DNA of 64,000 nucleotides from Rhyacophila brunnea (GCA_022495005.1 JAGYXB010001411.1:992001-1056000); one strand, 5' to 3'; positions 1 through 20,300 are shown, counted from the first letter of the stretch. Numbers and translations: made by a program. Notes: generated by a model from the letters alone, not told the origin.

Positions 1-680
1 GCGAAGAATGCATTCCGTCGATCACGAATTGTCATCTTTTCACTCGCTCACAAAGGATATTATTATAGTTGAGAAAGAGACATATGTATTTATCACACAT
101 CATAAAAATATTCATATAATCGCATTCACAGTACAGCGAACAAACCATGTTTAAAAAATACATCGATATTTCACAAAATGTTGTCTTCCTGCTCACCCAT
201 CAAAAAATCAACAAGTGTGTAAAGAAGACAGATATAGTTTTAGCATTCTTATCGTCTACAGAAATATAGTTCGCCGATTTATCGTCTCTAAACAAATTTC
301 TTTATCACGCACAAGCTCTCATATGGGCTGCGCAAGAGTATGTGTGTAAGTAAATGAAACGACGGTATATTATTTTTTTTTGTAGATGTGTGTGTAGTTT
401 GAAACATTTTCAAGCCGTTGACATAAAATATTCATATGTAATAATCGGGTAGAAATACCTTTCCCGCACTTCAAGTGGAGCCGGCGTAATGGGTATTTCT
501 ACCCGTCCCGCCGACAAGCACCGGTACGGCGCGCGGGTAGAAATACCCTTCCCGCTCAAAATGTGTTAATACTAAATGCTTGCTACATTGTAATTTCTGT
601 TGAAGATGGAGTAGTAACAGAGTGTATGCCTCTGCAAACAGAAAAATGGTTTGGAAGGGGTCCAAAAATCCATTCTTTTG
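1..680. other. AT-rich spacer, left edge
   Basis: No exon was recognised here on either strand. The only structured part is the repeat cluster at 446-567. The missing C-terminal exons of the CWF19L1-like gene must lie left of this point or have been lost, because none of the expected C-terminal domain could be found between here and 1596. Confidence 0.5.
446..567. repeat. Inverted/direct repeat cluster, possible piggyBac-type terminus
   Basis: The motif CGGGTAGAAATACC occurs at about 446 and 532 on the plus strand and inverted at about 490, each followed by a CCCGC-type block. The cluster ends in TTAA at 564-567. Read inward from that TTAA, the sequence resembles the ends of some piggyBac-like elements. 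The assignment is inference; a matching second end was not found. Confidence 0.35.
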
Positions 681-909
681 ACCATATCCGATCCTAATAG
701 GATCATATGAGCCTCCACAGAGTGGAGGTTTGTATTAACAGATTTTATTTTTACGAGAAATGGATGTCAGCCACTTGCTCAACCTATTAGGACCATACTC
801 TGACTCATGCATAAATTGAAAAACAATATGTGAACTTGCCAGACCCAGGATTCGAACCTGGGACCCTCGACACTATAGACCGGCGCTTAATCCATGCGGC
901 CACTTGGGT
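681..909 (-). mobile_element. tRNA-derived SINE, copy 1
   Basis: On the minus strand this copy has a tRNA-like head with an A-box-like TGGATTAAGCG and a B box GGTTCGAATCC. A conserved body follows (CAAGTTCACATATTGTTTTT, then AACCTCCACTCTGTGGAGGC) and a tail near TAGGATCGGATATGG. The same layout recurs at 1904, 28378, 32206, 39871 and 60229, which defines the family. The head cannot be a working tRNA because no acceptor stem pairs. Confidence 0.8.
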
Positions 910-1596
910 GTGCACACTCTGCACTAAAGGTCATAATTATTAAGATCGTTAGTGTCCATTTATTTTATCTGTCTCTCTGTTTTGACTTTTAAACAGGCTG
1001 TGTCAGAATATTAAAGCAAATATTGGATGGCCCAGATGTATGCATTTAGACATGAGTGCCAAAGGTCTTCCAGTGGCGACCGGCCTTGCGTGTCATAGAA
1101 TACAGAGAGAAGTAGGGACAATGCGTTAAAAAAGCTTTTCGATAGTCAAATCATCAGGTAACGATCCTCAGTCACACATTCTTTTTTAATATGTGTTAGA
1201 TTCTGAGCGAAAGGCTAAATTCCTCGTAACAAAGGTATGTTTAGATAACCACCACTCTGTGGAGACCATCGCATACATGGCAATTTATATTATTTTTATC
1301 TATATAATGTATACCAGTGAGTTTTAAAAGGATTGCTTGTAAGCCTATCGCTCAACCATGTTGAATGGAGGTAGGACAAATGTGGAATTACATGTAAAGA
1401 ATCATCATTGACAAAAACTCCATTGATCCAAAAGCACAAATATGCTGAATGAAAAAAATTCTACAATTTTTTTTTTCCACCAAGCTGAGATTGAGCCCAG
1501 AACCTTCCATCTGTCAATCATAGTGACCAACTTCTTGAATTATAAACATACATTGACTGCTCAAGTTCTGAATTAAATTAATACAGGATTACTGAC

Positions 1597-10201
<8,605 letters not shown>

Positions 10202-10709
10202 TTTCGGCTTCAATTTCCAGATTTATCACCAAAAATATTGGATTCTGAAAAAAGCGAGTGTGGCAAAAGATATAATATACGATCACAATTCGGTGTATAT
10301 TCTTAAATATGATTAAAGATGTTATCCAGCATTATACAAAGGCGAATACGACTGGATTTTTGAAATAGTAAAATATTCGTAATTGTGGCCATAAACTCGT
10401 CATGTCATAGACAAGGTAACAGTCAGTGCTGCCATCCTTTGAAAATTATAGTAGTAGAAAGAAAAAATAATAATATACTAGCTGAGCCAGCTGGCTCTCG
10501 CCAGTCTGTCTCGCTAGGTCTTGCAGACGGCTTGGCGGTAATGGATTTTAATATAATTGTGAAGTATGCATAGAGTTTTCCCTTCGGAATTGATTTTCAT
10601 TCACCTCAAGACAGTTTGACATTTTGCTGATTTGTCAGTTTTACGATTTTCAAGTCGTCACTGTCAATATAAATTTGGGTTCATATGCGTAGTCTATTCT
10701 GGGGCCTTA
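10202..10709. other. 5' flank of the CWF19L1-like gene
   Basis: This stretch lies upstream of the inferred start codon (10199-10201). The promoter and any 5' UTR should be here, but I see no clear TATA box or initiator and no conserved reading frame. Confidence 0.4.
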
Positions 10710-12207
10710 TGTTAGAACTTGCGAGTCGTGTGAAACATCGTAGTCATTCGCGAAAGTGACGTAGGTTAAAGAAATAAGGCATGTCGAAACTTATCACTAC
10801 CTGAATTAGTCATAATCTGTGTCGACAAGATTGCCCATACCAAAGGGCACTCGTGACCATAGTCCCCCATACGAGTTGAGTATGTGAGCATGCGCACTGA
10901 TGTCTCGCGCCGATAACGCAGTTTAGTTTTCAACTGTCAAATAAAAGTGAAAGGTTAGGCTGCGAAAAGATAGTATATTATTATTGGGCTCGCGAGAATA
11001 ATTACCTACATATTATTATTTTATATTTCGCCAAAGCATTGCTATAGATTTGTATCGTTCACCCAATTATTGTAAAATATGTCAATTCCATAAATAGTTA
11101 CTTTTGCGGCACTTTTAGGATCACGTAATCATCCGCGAAACAGATCAAATAATTATGTTAACTTATGTCAAAATGCTTTTTCACTCAGTGATGCACTATT
11201 TATACGTAATTTTCGATTAAACAAAGAGCTTGTGAGATATATTTTACAAATTCTCACGCCATATAGGTTTATTAGGTATCTTAATTTTAATGTTACTACC
11301 TACCTACAAGCGTGAAGAGTTTACAATGCGAAAAAATGAATATGGTTGTATAGATTAAAATTAATCAAAGACATAGAAGATGTATGTTATATTTTGACAC
11401 ATTATTACGTTTATAATATTATATCCATGGAGAATTAAAAAGTCGTAGGTAGGTATAATGTTGAGACGGACATAACCTCACCTACCTCATTTCAATTAAG
11501 ATCACTCAATTGAAACCTCTCCATTCTTTTGCTAGTTTTGCACGACGAAGGACGTGAATTCATGTACATATTACCCGATTTCCATGTTTATTTTGATATT
11601 TCGTTTCGTATGTGACAGTGACCTTGAAAATCAAAACGTCAAAATGAATGAGTTCGCTGACGGAAAGAACACGGCATTACCAATTTATAAACAATAAAGA
11701 TGCCGAATTATTATATTACCTATTCACAATGTTACTTAATACTCTGTTATCTTGAGTTCAATTAATTATGTTAATGTTTTATAATGGTTTGTAATGAATA
11801 AATACCTACATAAAAATAAATGTTATTGAAGACACTGTGTTTATTTTGTTAAATCTTGTTTTACAGTGTAATAATATTATATGGTTTCGCATTTATGTAA
11901 GGTTATATTCTACGTACATATATCTATATCATATTATACTAAATCAATCGAATATTGTAGGAATTATACACAAACATAACCAACAAAAATAATGATTTCG
12001 TTTGACATTTCATTTTTGACGTTTCATCTTGTACCATAGACACCGATTTTCTCGGTTTTGGCGATGTTGCCAACTAGTCACTCGCGAGTTAAAATAGTCC
12101 GTAGCGAGTGGCTTCAAAAATAGGTGTTATCGTATACGGTATGAAACGGGCGATACTAACTTGTCATACCACACGGTTTTCGACCATACGACTCGCAAGT
12201 TCTAACA
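10710..12207. mobile_element. 1.5-kb TA-flanked terminal-inverted-repeat element
   Basis: A perfect 20-bp inverted repeat, TGTTAGAACTTGCGAGTCGT, lies at 10710-10729 and inverted at 12188-12207. Both outer edges are TA (10708-10709 and 12208-12209), as in Tc1/mariner-type insertions. The interior is AT-rich with no transposase frame. The ends could instead be two copies of a shorter repeat facing each other. Confidence 0.5.
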
Positions 12208-12210
12208 TAC

Positions 12211-12307
12211 CCGCCCGGAGTCTGGCCTTCACAATATCGTCCGACACCATCTCAGGCTGATAGGCCAAGTAGAACAGCTTGCAATCGCCGATTGCGACCA
12301 CTGACAT
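12211..12307 (-). CDS. Possible orphan first coding exon
   Basis: Thirty-two codons from ATG 12305-12307 (MSVVAIGDCKLFYLAYQP...) run to a strong donor, GCGG|GTATGT, whose GT lies at the edge of the inverted-repeat element at 10710-12207. The amino-acid composition looks protein-like, but I do not recognise the family. The phase (one base over) does not fit the CWF19L1-like exon at 10035, and no partner exon was found. Confidence 0.25.
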
Positions 12308-12694
12308 TTTAATAGAATAAAATATGTGTAGTTATATAAATGTTTCGTTAAAACACGTGCATTTAATAATGATAAATAATTATACATCTCATAAATTCGA
12401 ATATAAAGCATTGTATGTGATTATTATAAATGGTGATCCGATATAACATGAATGTTAATCTGCCACGGGACCCATTTAGATAATAAAAGGTTAGCAGTAT
12501 ATAAATAATAAATGCTTGCAGCCGTTGAATAATATTTAAAAAATCAAATTTTGAATTAAAATTTAACCTTAAATAACATAGTCTTCCGGTGCGGGACATT
12601 CATATCGAAACAAAATTTATTTTGGGTATTATAAATAGGTAGGTATATAAAATCACAAATAAAAAAAAATATAGTAATTTATATGACCAAGTAG

Positions 12695-14430
12695 AGTAGA
12701 ATTAGGTTGGGATAACCTTCATCCAGCAGTGGATTGATCCTGGTTGATGATAATGATGATTATGATGACGATATGAATATGTAGATAAATAACATTAGCA
12801 TTTTTAATAAGTATAGAAATTCAATACTGTCAAGAATCAGATTGCGGAACCCTTCATCCAGCAATGGATTGATCCTGGTTGATGACGATGATGATGATGA
12901 CGATATGAATATGTAGATAAATATAATATCACCGATTTTGATAAATACAGCAATTCAAATGACAGAAAGGAGTAGAATCAGGCTAGGGAGGCCTTTATCC
13001 AGCAGTGGATTGGTTCAGGTCGATGATGATGAGAATGATAGAAATAGGTATAATATCACAAAATTGTTTAACAGCTAGTAGTAGAATCAGGTTGTGGAAC
13101 CCTTCATCCAGCAGTGGATTGATCCTGGTTGATGATGATGACTATATAAATATGTAGATAAATATAATATCACAGATTTTTATAAATACAGCAATTCAAA
13201 TGACAGAAAGGAATAGAATCAAGCTAGGGAGGCTTTTATCCAGCAGTGGAATTGTTCAGGTCAATGAAGATGAGGATAATAGAAATAGGTATAATATCAC
13301 AAATTTGTTTAACCGCTAGTAGTAGAATCAGGTTGTGAAACCCTTCATCCAGCAGTGGATTGATCCTGGTTAATGATGATGACTATATAAATATGTAGAT
13401 AAATATAATATCACAGATTTTGATAAATACAGCAATTCAAATGACAGAAAGGAATAGAATCAAGCTAGGGAGGCCTTTAACCAGCAGTGGAATTGTTCAG
13501 GTCGATGATGAGGATGATAGAAGTAGGTATAATATCACAAATTCGTTTAACCGCTAGTAGTAGAATCAGGTTGTGGAACCCTTCATCCAGCAGTAGATTG
13601 ATCCTGGTTGATGATGATGACTATATGAATATGTAAATAAATATAATATCACAGATTTTGATAAATACAGCAAATCAAATGACAGAAAGGAATAGAATCA
13701 AGCTAGGGAGGACTTTATCCAGCAGTGGAATTGTTCAGGTCGATGATGATGAGGATAATAGAAATAGGTATAATATCACAAATTTGTTTAACCGCTAGTA
13801 GTAGAATCAGGTTGTGAAACCCTTCATCTAGAGTGGATTGATCCTGGTTGATGATGATGACTATATTACATATGTAGATAAATATAATATCACCGATTTT
13901 GATGAATACAGCAATTCAAATGGCAGAAAGGAATAGAATCAGTCTAGGGAAGTCTTTGTCCAGCAGCGGATTGGTTCAGGTCGATAATGATAAGGATGAT
14001 AGAAATAGGTATAATATCACAAATTCGTTCAACCGATAGTAGTAGGATCACGTTGCGGAACCCTTCATCCAGCAGTGGATTGATGATGATGATGACGATA
14101 TGAATATGTGGATAAATAACATTAGCATTTTTAATAAATATAGAAATTCAATACTGTCAAGAATACAATCAACGTAGAGAGGCCTTCATCCAGCGGTGGA
14201 TTTATTGAGGCTCGTGATAATAATGGCATTATATATAGATAGGTAGATAATAATATAATATCACTGATTTTGATAAATATAACAATTCACGTGTAAGTAA
14301 GGAGTCGAATAAGGCTGAGGAGGCCTTCATCCAGCAGTGGATAGGTCAAGATTTATGATGATAGGGACGATAAAAATAGGTAGATATTATACAATATGAC
14401 TCATTTTGATAACTATAACAATTCGTATTA
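12695..14430. repeat. Satellite-like array of about 240-bp dimers, RTE-tail derived
   Basis: About seven dimeric units repeat in tandem. Each has an A half (GAATCAGGTTGTGGAACCC, TTCATCCAGCAGTGGATTGA, TCCTGGTTGATGATGATGA, then AT-rich) and a B half (AATCAAGCTAGGGAGGCCTT, then CAGCAGTGGAATTGTTCAGG). The A phrase recurs near 13088, 13328, 13566, 13808 and 14050, a spacing of about 240 bp. The core GGCCTTCATCCAGCAGTGGA followed by GATGATGA matches the reverse complement of the RTE 3' tail at 21707-21760. No coding capacity was seen. Confidence 0.85.
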
Positions 14431-15212
14431 ATTTCTTTCATTGTTTGCAATGGCAACTTTGTTAGTTTAATATGACTATATTGTGAACTATGGAAATTAG
14501 TAGCCTAGGTAATTATTCAATAAAAAAATAGTGCGTAACAGCCACAAAAAAGTATTTAAAAAAATCAAATTTGGAATATCATGTTATCTATGAAATGGCG
14601 GACAGTGGCGCACGCTCCTGTCAAAAGATATTATACGTAGTGAATTGTACCAGGATTATGGTTTTTTCACCGGAAATAAGTGCGCCAATGCCTACATTAC
14701 GATATTTGAATAAAAATAATCGAATTCGTTTGTCAAATAAAGGATTAGAAGGTCTTAAGCGACGAAGACGTCATTCTGTGGGTCGTAAACAGTAAATATG
14801 GCTATTGCATACGATGTGTAAGAAAATATCGGATATAAACGTCACGTACATGTAAAATCATGGAAAATTTCTGAAATGTGTTCAATTCAATCAGTATATG
14901 AATCGGTAGCGCACATTTCGAAGTGAAGATGTAAAAATAACAATAAAATGTCGCTTAAATGAGCTGTTGGTGTATTTTCCAAAATCTCTTAGGATAATAA
15001 TATATAGGAGATACCATGGTCCGTGGCTTAAAAAATTACTACAACGTAGGGAACTGAAAAATAATAGGAAATGAAATAGGTACCTACGTAAAGTGGGCTG
15101 GAGCTGTTTTGAATATGAATTAGCACGAAAAAAATCATATTATTCCCATAGGTACTTACTCGACTTGTTTTCGTTGTGGATGTCTCAAATGTTAGAATGT
15201 TAGAAATGTTAT
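14431..15212. other. Spacer without recognised gene
   Basis: AT-rich sequence. The short frame at 14571-14795 has no recognisable domain and is not supported as a gene. Confidence 0.4.
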
Positions 15213-15768
15213 GCCAGAGCCAGCGCTCCATTGGCGAGCCATAACTCCGAGGACAATAAATCGTCCGATTTGTATATGCTCTGCTACTGATCAACGAACG
15301 AATAAAAAATTTGAGCTGTCAAAAGTGAAAAGTTGCGATTGTTGTAATGTCTTCCGATAATCCTATATGTTTGTGTTATTTATAGGTAGACTTGCATAAA
15401 ATAATATAGCAGTGAAAATAACACAAGGTTTACGTTTTCTTTTATTAGTTTTATAAATTCAAATGAAAAAATATTGGTAAATCTCTCATTTTCTAATGTG
15501 TAAATTAACAAATCAAACAAAAAAAATATTTAAAACAATTACAGATTTTTTTCATTCCGAATGATTGCGTATATTATGTCAAATCAAATTTTAGTAGTGA
15601 TCGACGGACGAAGTCTGGCAACTCAGAGAGTAAAATATCAAACAATATGTTTGAAATCCAACGAGCCTGGACGGCGGATTAAAAAGTCCGCAGACCTGGG
15701 GTGCTCCACGTGAAAAAAAGTCCGAAGACTGTAAATCGTCTGACTTGCGTGCCAATGGAGCGCCGGCA
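15213..15768. mobile_element. Degenerate inverted-repeat element
   Basis: The left end GCCAGAGCCAGCGCTCCATTGG is mirrored at the right by CCAATGGAGCGCCGGC. Inner blocks are mirrored too (CTACTGATCAACGAACGAA against GTGATCGACGGACGAA inverted). The interior is AT-rich with no frame. The duplication at the borders is unclear, so the superfamily is left open. Confidence 0.4.
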
Positions 15769-16104
15769 TTTATGTTCACTATATTTAAATAAATTGAAAT
15801 TGAATACTGTGGTACTTTTAATTTGGTCCATCTATTTAGAGAGAGCTATTCCTTATCCTATGTGACCTTCGACCTGATCAAAATAATATCATGGCGTTTT
15901 TCAGGTTGCAAATCTTTCTGCAGACAGTAATATTACCATAATATAATTATTAGAGGTTCCGGCACAGGCAATCCGAGGAGGCCTGCCCTTAATAATTTAT
16001 TCATTGATGATGCCATTGGAATCGTTTGCCTCCATTACTAAATTGAAAATACGCTTACAATTCATTTTTCTGTACCTACAGGTTTCGAAAGTTTATTATG
16101 TACA

Positions 16105-16676
16105 CAGTGACGTTCCTAGACAAAATGAAGCTCTTAGGCAGAGCCAAAATGCCGACCCATTTTTATATTTGTCTTTTATCATCCTTTCATGACTCCATTA
16201 TCTACAGAGATATGTCGTATGGATACATTACTAACAAAATATAATTACCACTGAATCTAATTTTATTTAAATGCCAGACAATATTGCGAGTCCACGGGAC
16301 TGGCAAGAATATCTTTGGATATTATTTTAAATTAGGTAAGTATGTACCTACCTATAATAATTCAAATATAATTCGCAAATCTGCACGTGTCATTGCTGAT
16401 CATCAAGGACATGACGTCCAAGGGCAACAGAAATAAGCTAGACATCGCGAACCCGATAAAAAAGTTACAGTCCTGCTAAAATTTTTATGTTAAATATTAA
16501 TACATTTTGTTTTCAACCAGTGCGCTGATTTTTTGAACAGAAAGGTATTTCCGTTATTACTAAGTTTAGGTAGCTATTTTTACATATACCTAACGATTCT
16601 CTTCGATTTGCCGCCCTTCGAATAACTGCCGCCCCCAAGCGACGCTCAATCTGCCTACCCCCACGGGACGTCACTG
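16105..16676 (+). mobile_element. hAT-type MITE, family 1, longest copy
   Basis: The ends are CAGTGACGTTCC at the left and GGGACGTCACTG at the right, flanked by near-identical 8-mers TATGTACA and TGTGTACA. Both the CAGTG terminus and the 8-bp duplication fit hAT. The 572-bp body shares CATTTTGTTTTCAACCAGTG, TTCGTTATTACTAAGTTTAG and CGCCCCCAAGCGACGCTCAA with the copies at 31145 and 57807. Confidence 0.85.
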
Positions 16677-18332
16677 TGTGTACACATTGGAAAGAATTAT
16701 TAATGTTTGGATATGTTTTTGTTTTGCTAAATTGGTTGCCATTGCCATTCTCCTTTTAGTGTCAAATTTGTATTCATCTTTACGGGGATGCTTTTTTCTC
16801 ATAAAGTTGACTCTCTATACCAAAAATCAGTGTTGGTTATCTAATCATATAATTAATAATTTTATTATAAGTAGGTACTACTGGGATGGTCTATTTTTTT
16901 TAGTTACCAGGTACCTACCTATAGTTTAATCAAAAAGAAATGGCCAACGCCATGACCATTTTCTGAATTTTCTAGAGGCGAGAGGCCGCAGCAACTCCAT
17001 AGGTCAGAGTGTAATAATATCTGCAGGCCAGTATTTTTATTGTAAAAAGATTCTCAATAGGCTCTGCCGCCTGCACCGCCACTGGCAATATTAGTATTAT
17101 CAATGAAAATAGTTGGAGGCGTAGATTATCGAGGGATTGTATACCTAGGTATTATTTAAAATTGAATACTTTTTGATGTTTTTTATCCAGAATATCTTTT
17201 AATATAATATATTATAGAATATCATGTGTTCCTGGAGTAAAACTTACTTACAGAATTTACTTTTTGGTTTTGAATTGAGACATCTTCAACCAACAACCCT
17301 TAGATTTAGGATTTTCTCCCAATTATATCGATATTCTTGTTATCTTTTACCGAATAATTTAAGTATTCGCTCGAAGTTCGTTTTTCTACTTGATGTTTTA
17401 ATAAAAATGGTTTAATAAAGCATTAACAATATGTACTACTTGCACTGGCAATAGCTGGTACTCGCATAGTGTATTAGTAAATGGGTACTAGCCTAGTAAG
17501 ATTAGTGTAGAGAACACAATAATTATTAATTATTAAATTTCTTTAAATTATGATGTGTCTAGCATAAAGAATATGATCATGTTTGGTATGTATGCAGTTA
17601 TTGAAGAGCTAGGTAACTGCTGCTTAAAAAGAATTTAAAAAAGGTAGGTTAATAGTTAATTACCTGAACTGCTTAAATTTTATTTTTTATTGAAAATTTT
17701 CTTTATTTTTAGTGTACTACTTTAAAAAAAATTAATACCGTACTTTAAAATAGTGTAATTGAAATAAAATTTAATATTATTGTGTACTATGCGGTTGGCA
17801 GCACTGCACTGACGGGTTTATTAGTATTTTTTTTTTAAGTTATCCCTAGATGGATGACAGATCGTTTAGCACTGCGCATGCGCGAGTCCGTATCGTGTTT
17901 GATTGCATCGGTTAATATCCGTTGGACTATTTAACATGAACCTCTTTTTAATAAGTATAAAATATTCATAAACTTCATTTAAATTAGATGACTTGCCTCA
18001 ATTAATATTTATTGTGTTTAGAAATATTTTATCGCAAATGATATTAGATTATTATTTTTCAAAGTGGCACAAGTATCACCACAAAATATTTACATTTATT
18101 TCACACTCTATGCAAATAGGGACCGCCATACCAATACCAAAGTTGTCAAAGTATGTTTACGTCTTATTTTTGTGTTGTGTAAAAGATTATTCCATTATTT
18201 GAAAAAAATCTTGAAGAAAGTTTATACAGTACATTAAGAAGTGCTTAAATTATATCCCACAAACAAATCATGACATTATAATCCTCTCTTCAACTTTTCA
18301 ACGAAGAGAATCGCGAGAATCGCATTTTCACA
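16677..18332. other. Upstream region of NELF-B
   Basis: AT-rich intergenic DNA with no exon recognised. It should contain the NELF-B promoter and 5' UTR. The one clear candidate regulatory word is the NRF1-like palindrome at 17873-17884. Confidence 0.45.
17873..17884. promoter_or_regulatory. NRF1/ewg-type palindrome
   Basis: TGCGCATGCGCG is a full match to the NRF1 consensus YGCGCAYGCGCR (the Drosophila homologue is erect wing). It stands out in an AT-rich surrounding, 450 bp upstream of the NELF-B start codon, where a housekeeping promoter would lie. Function is inferred from sequence only. Confidence 0.45.
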
Positions 18333-20096
18333 ATGGGATCAACAAGTAAACTGCCTGGCACAGGACTGGAGGATGTCGGTATCCCTGGTCAAAATTACCT
18401 TCGGGATGCTCTCACGAGTTGTACCGACCCGCTGAAAGCTATAGAAGAATTCCAACTGGCCAATGGAGTGTTATTGCCTTCCTTGAGACCTATGCTGCCC
18501 CTTCTAGACTTGCACGGAGTAAGGCGACTGGATTTTCACACTTCAGTACTTGAAGAATTACGAGAAAAACTCATCGCGCATATAAACGAAATCGGGGCCA
18601 AAGAAGGTAGAGACAGAGATAAGAAATTAAAAGAACTATTATCAAAAAGTTTTCCTGTCGTACGCGTGAAGGCGCTGCGGCCGGTTGTCATGTGCATTCT
18701 AAGAAATACGCCGCACATAGACGATAAGTATCTCAAAGTTCTCGTTAGGGATAGGGAACTTTACAATGATACTGATACTGAAGTAAAACGACAGATCTGG
18801 CAAGACAATCAATCATTATTCGGCGATGAAGTATCACCACTATTGACACAATATATACGCGAAAAAGAAAGTGTTGTGTTTGACCATCTCAACTTGACAA
18901 ACCTTTTCTTTTCTCCTTCACCAAAAGTGAGAAGACAAGGCGCAGTGGTACAGAAGCTAGCTCATATGATTGGCACGAGTGTACGATTATACGACATGGT
19001 TTTGCAGTTTTTGAGGACACTCTTTTTACGTACTAAAAATATTCATTATTGTACTCTTCGCGCCGAGTTACTTATGGCGTTGCATGATCTCGAAATTCAA
19101 GATATAATATCTGTCGACCCGTGCCACAAATTTACGTGGTGTCTTGACGCTTGTATAAGAGAAAAAAATGTCGATATTAAACGGTCGAGAGAATTACAGG
19201 GATTCTTAGACAGTATTAAACGTGGACAAGAGCAAGTTTTGGGAGACTTATCGATGACACTTTGTGACCCGTACGCTATTAACTTTTTGGCAACGTCAGC
19301 CATTAAAATACTGCAGCATCTGATCAATACTGAAGGTATGCCGCGAGATAATACAATTCTAATACTGCTATTGAGAATGTTAGCGTTAGGTCTGAGCGCA
19401 TGGGTTATGATAGAGACTCAAGAGTTCCGTGAACCGAAACTGGACAGTCAAGTTGTGACTAAATACCTGCCGGCTCTGATGTCACTGATGGTGGATGACC
19501 AGGTGCGACAGCTTCATAATAAATTACCGCCTGACGAAAGAGAGTCGGCGATTACTACGATAGAACATTCAGGACCGCCCCCGGATGCTTGCGAAGCTTA
19601 TATGAGAGACAGTTCTGTTTGTGGAGTCTTGGCGATGTACTACACACTTCACGCTGCAAAGCTGAGAGACCGAGGAGCGCTACTTCGCGTTTTGAGTATC
19701 TTGGGAAGCTGTAAAGATGGCCGATCGTACGAAGATCCGTTCCTCCATGCTCTCGTATCGCTGCTTATACAGCTACCGGACGAGTTTCAAGGTGAAGACT
19801 TCTGCACGGTTCTTTTTGATGAGTTCTTCTTCGCCGGTCTCACAAGAGATAATGTGACAAGACATTTATTGAAATTGCTTTGGTATATCCATCCGAAGCT
19901 TCCCGTTAATCGATTGCAAACATTAGTGAAGGCTCTGCAGCCCGGCTCTCAACACAAGGACCCCGTTCATAAACTATACAATTCGCTGCAAGAGAAAATC
20001 GGCAATCAACAAGAGATACCGGTGGTTCCTATGGATTTAGATTATTTAGAATCTCCTCTGATGAGTGTACCAACACCGGCTCCTTATCATATTTAA
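18333..20096 (+). CDS. NELF-B: Negative elongation factor B (NELF-B / COBRA1)
   Basis: An intact 587-residue frame in a single exon; human NELF-B is 580. It aligns along its length with family landmarks: CTDPLKAIEEFQLANGVLLPS near the N-terminus, EVKRQIWQDNQSLFGDEVSP at about residue 150, LYDMVLQFLRTLFLRTKN at about 220, then VDPCHKFTWCLDACIRE, RELQGFLDSIKRGQEQVLGD and LVDDQ-type helical repeats to the end. NELF-B is a HEAT-like scaffold subunit of the four-part NELF complex, which with DSIF holds RNA polymerase II at promoter-proximal pauses in the nucleus. The ATG is in good context (CACAATGG) and leads directly into the conserved region. The coding sequence is free of introns and repeats. 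A polyadenylation signal follows at 20295. Confidence 0.97.
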   Translation: MGSTSKLPGTGLEDVGIPGQNYLRDALTSCTDPLKAIEEFQLANGVLLPSLRPMLPLLDLHGVRRLDFHTSVLEELREKLIAHINEIGAKEGRDRDKKLKELLSKSFPVVRVKALRPVVMCILRNTPHIDDKYLKVLVRDRELYNDTDTEVKRQIWQDNQSLFGDEVSPLLTQYIREKESVVFDHLNLTNLFFSPSPKVRRQGAVVQKLAHMIGTSVRLYDMVLQFLRTLFLRTKNIHYCTLRAELLMALHDLEIQDIISVDPCHKFTWCLDACIREKNVDIKRSRELQGFLDSIKRGQEQVLGDLSMTLCDPYAINFLATSAIKILQHLINTEGMPRDNTILILLLRMLALGLSAWVMIETQEFREPKLDSQVVTKYLPALMSLMVDDQVRQLHNKLPPDERESAITTIEHSGPPPDACEAYMRDSSVCGVLAMYYTLHAAKLRDRGALLRVLSILGSCKDGRSYEDPFLHALVSLLIQLPDEFQGEDFCTVLFDEFFFAGLTRDNVTRHLLKLLWYIHPKLPVNRLQTLVKALQPGSQHKDPVHKLYNSLQEKIGNQQEIPVVPMDLDYLESPLMSVPTPAPYHI

Positions 20097-20294
20097 AAAT
20101 ATCAAATTGTGCTTCCTTAATTTTGACTAGGTACTGAATTAAAGATTTAATTGGATTCTTGATAGTTATTAAAATCCATTATTGTACTAGAAATTGTTCA
20201 TGTACGTTTAGTACCCATCGGGACCGAAAATTGTTTTTAGAATGAATCTTTTTATAAGGATATGTATCTATAATATTCATAAAATGAATGTTAC

Positions 20295-20300
20295 AATAAA
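20295..20300 (+). terminator. Polyadenylation signal of NELF-B
   Basis: AATAAA about 200 bp after the NELF-B stop codon is the first canonical signal downstream and gives a short 3' UTR. Its use is inferred. Confidence 0.6.

Noticed and set aside
838..905. tRNA-like sequence with a perfect B box
   Set aside because: No acceptor stem, and the same head recurs with a constant downstream body, so it is a SINE rather than a tRNA gene.
1480..1550. Possible tRNA-like block on the minus strand (GGTTCTGGGCTCAATCTC)
   Set aside because: Only the B-box-like part is present; no second copy in the window to confirm a SINE.
14..1596. Search for the C-terminal CwfJ domain exons of the CWF19L1-like gene
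   Set aside because: No minus-strand segment with the expected conserved residues and splice sites was found; the exons are probably outside the window.
14571..14795. 74-codon frame ending in RRRRHSVGRKQ
   Set aside because: The basic tail looked like a peptide-processing site, but there is no signal peptide and no family match.
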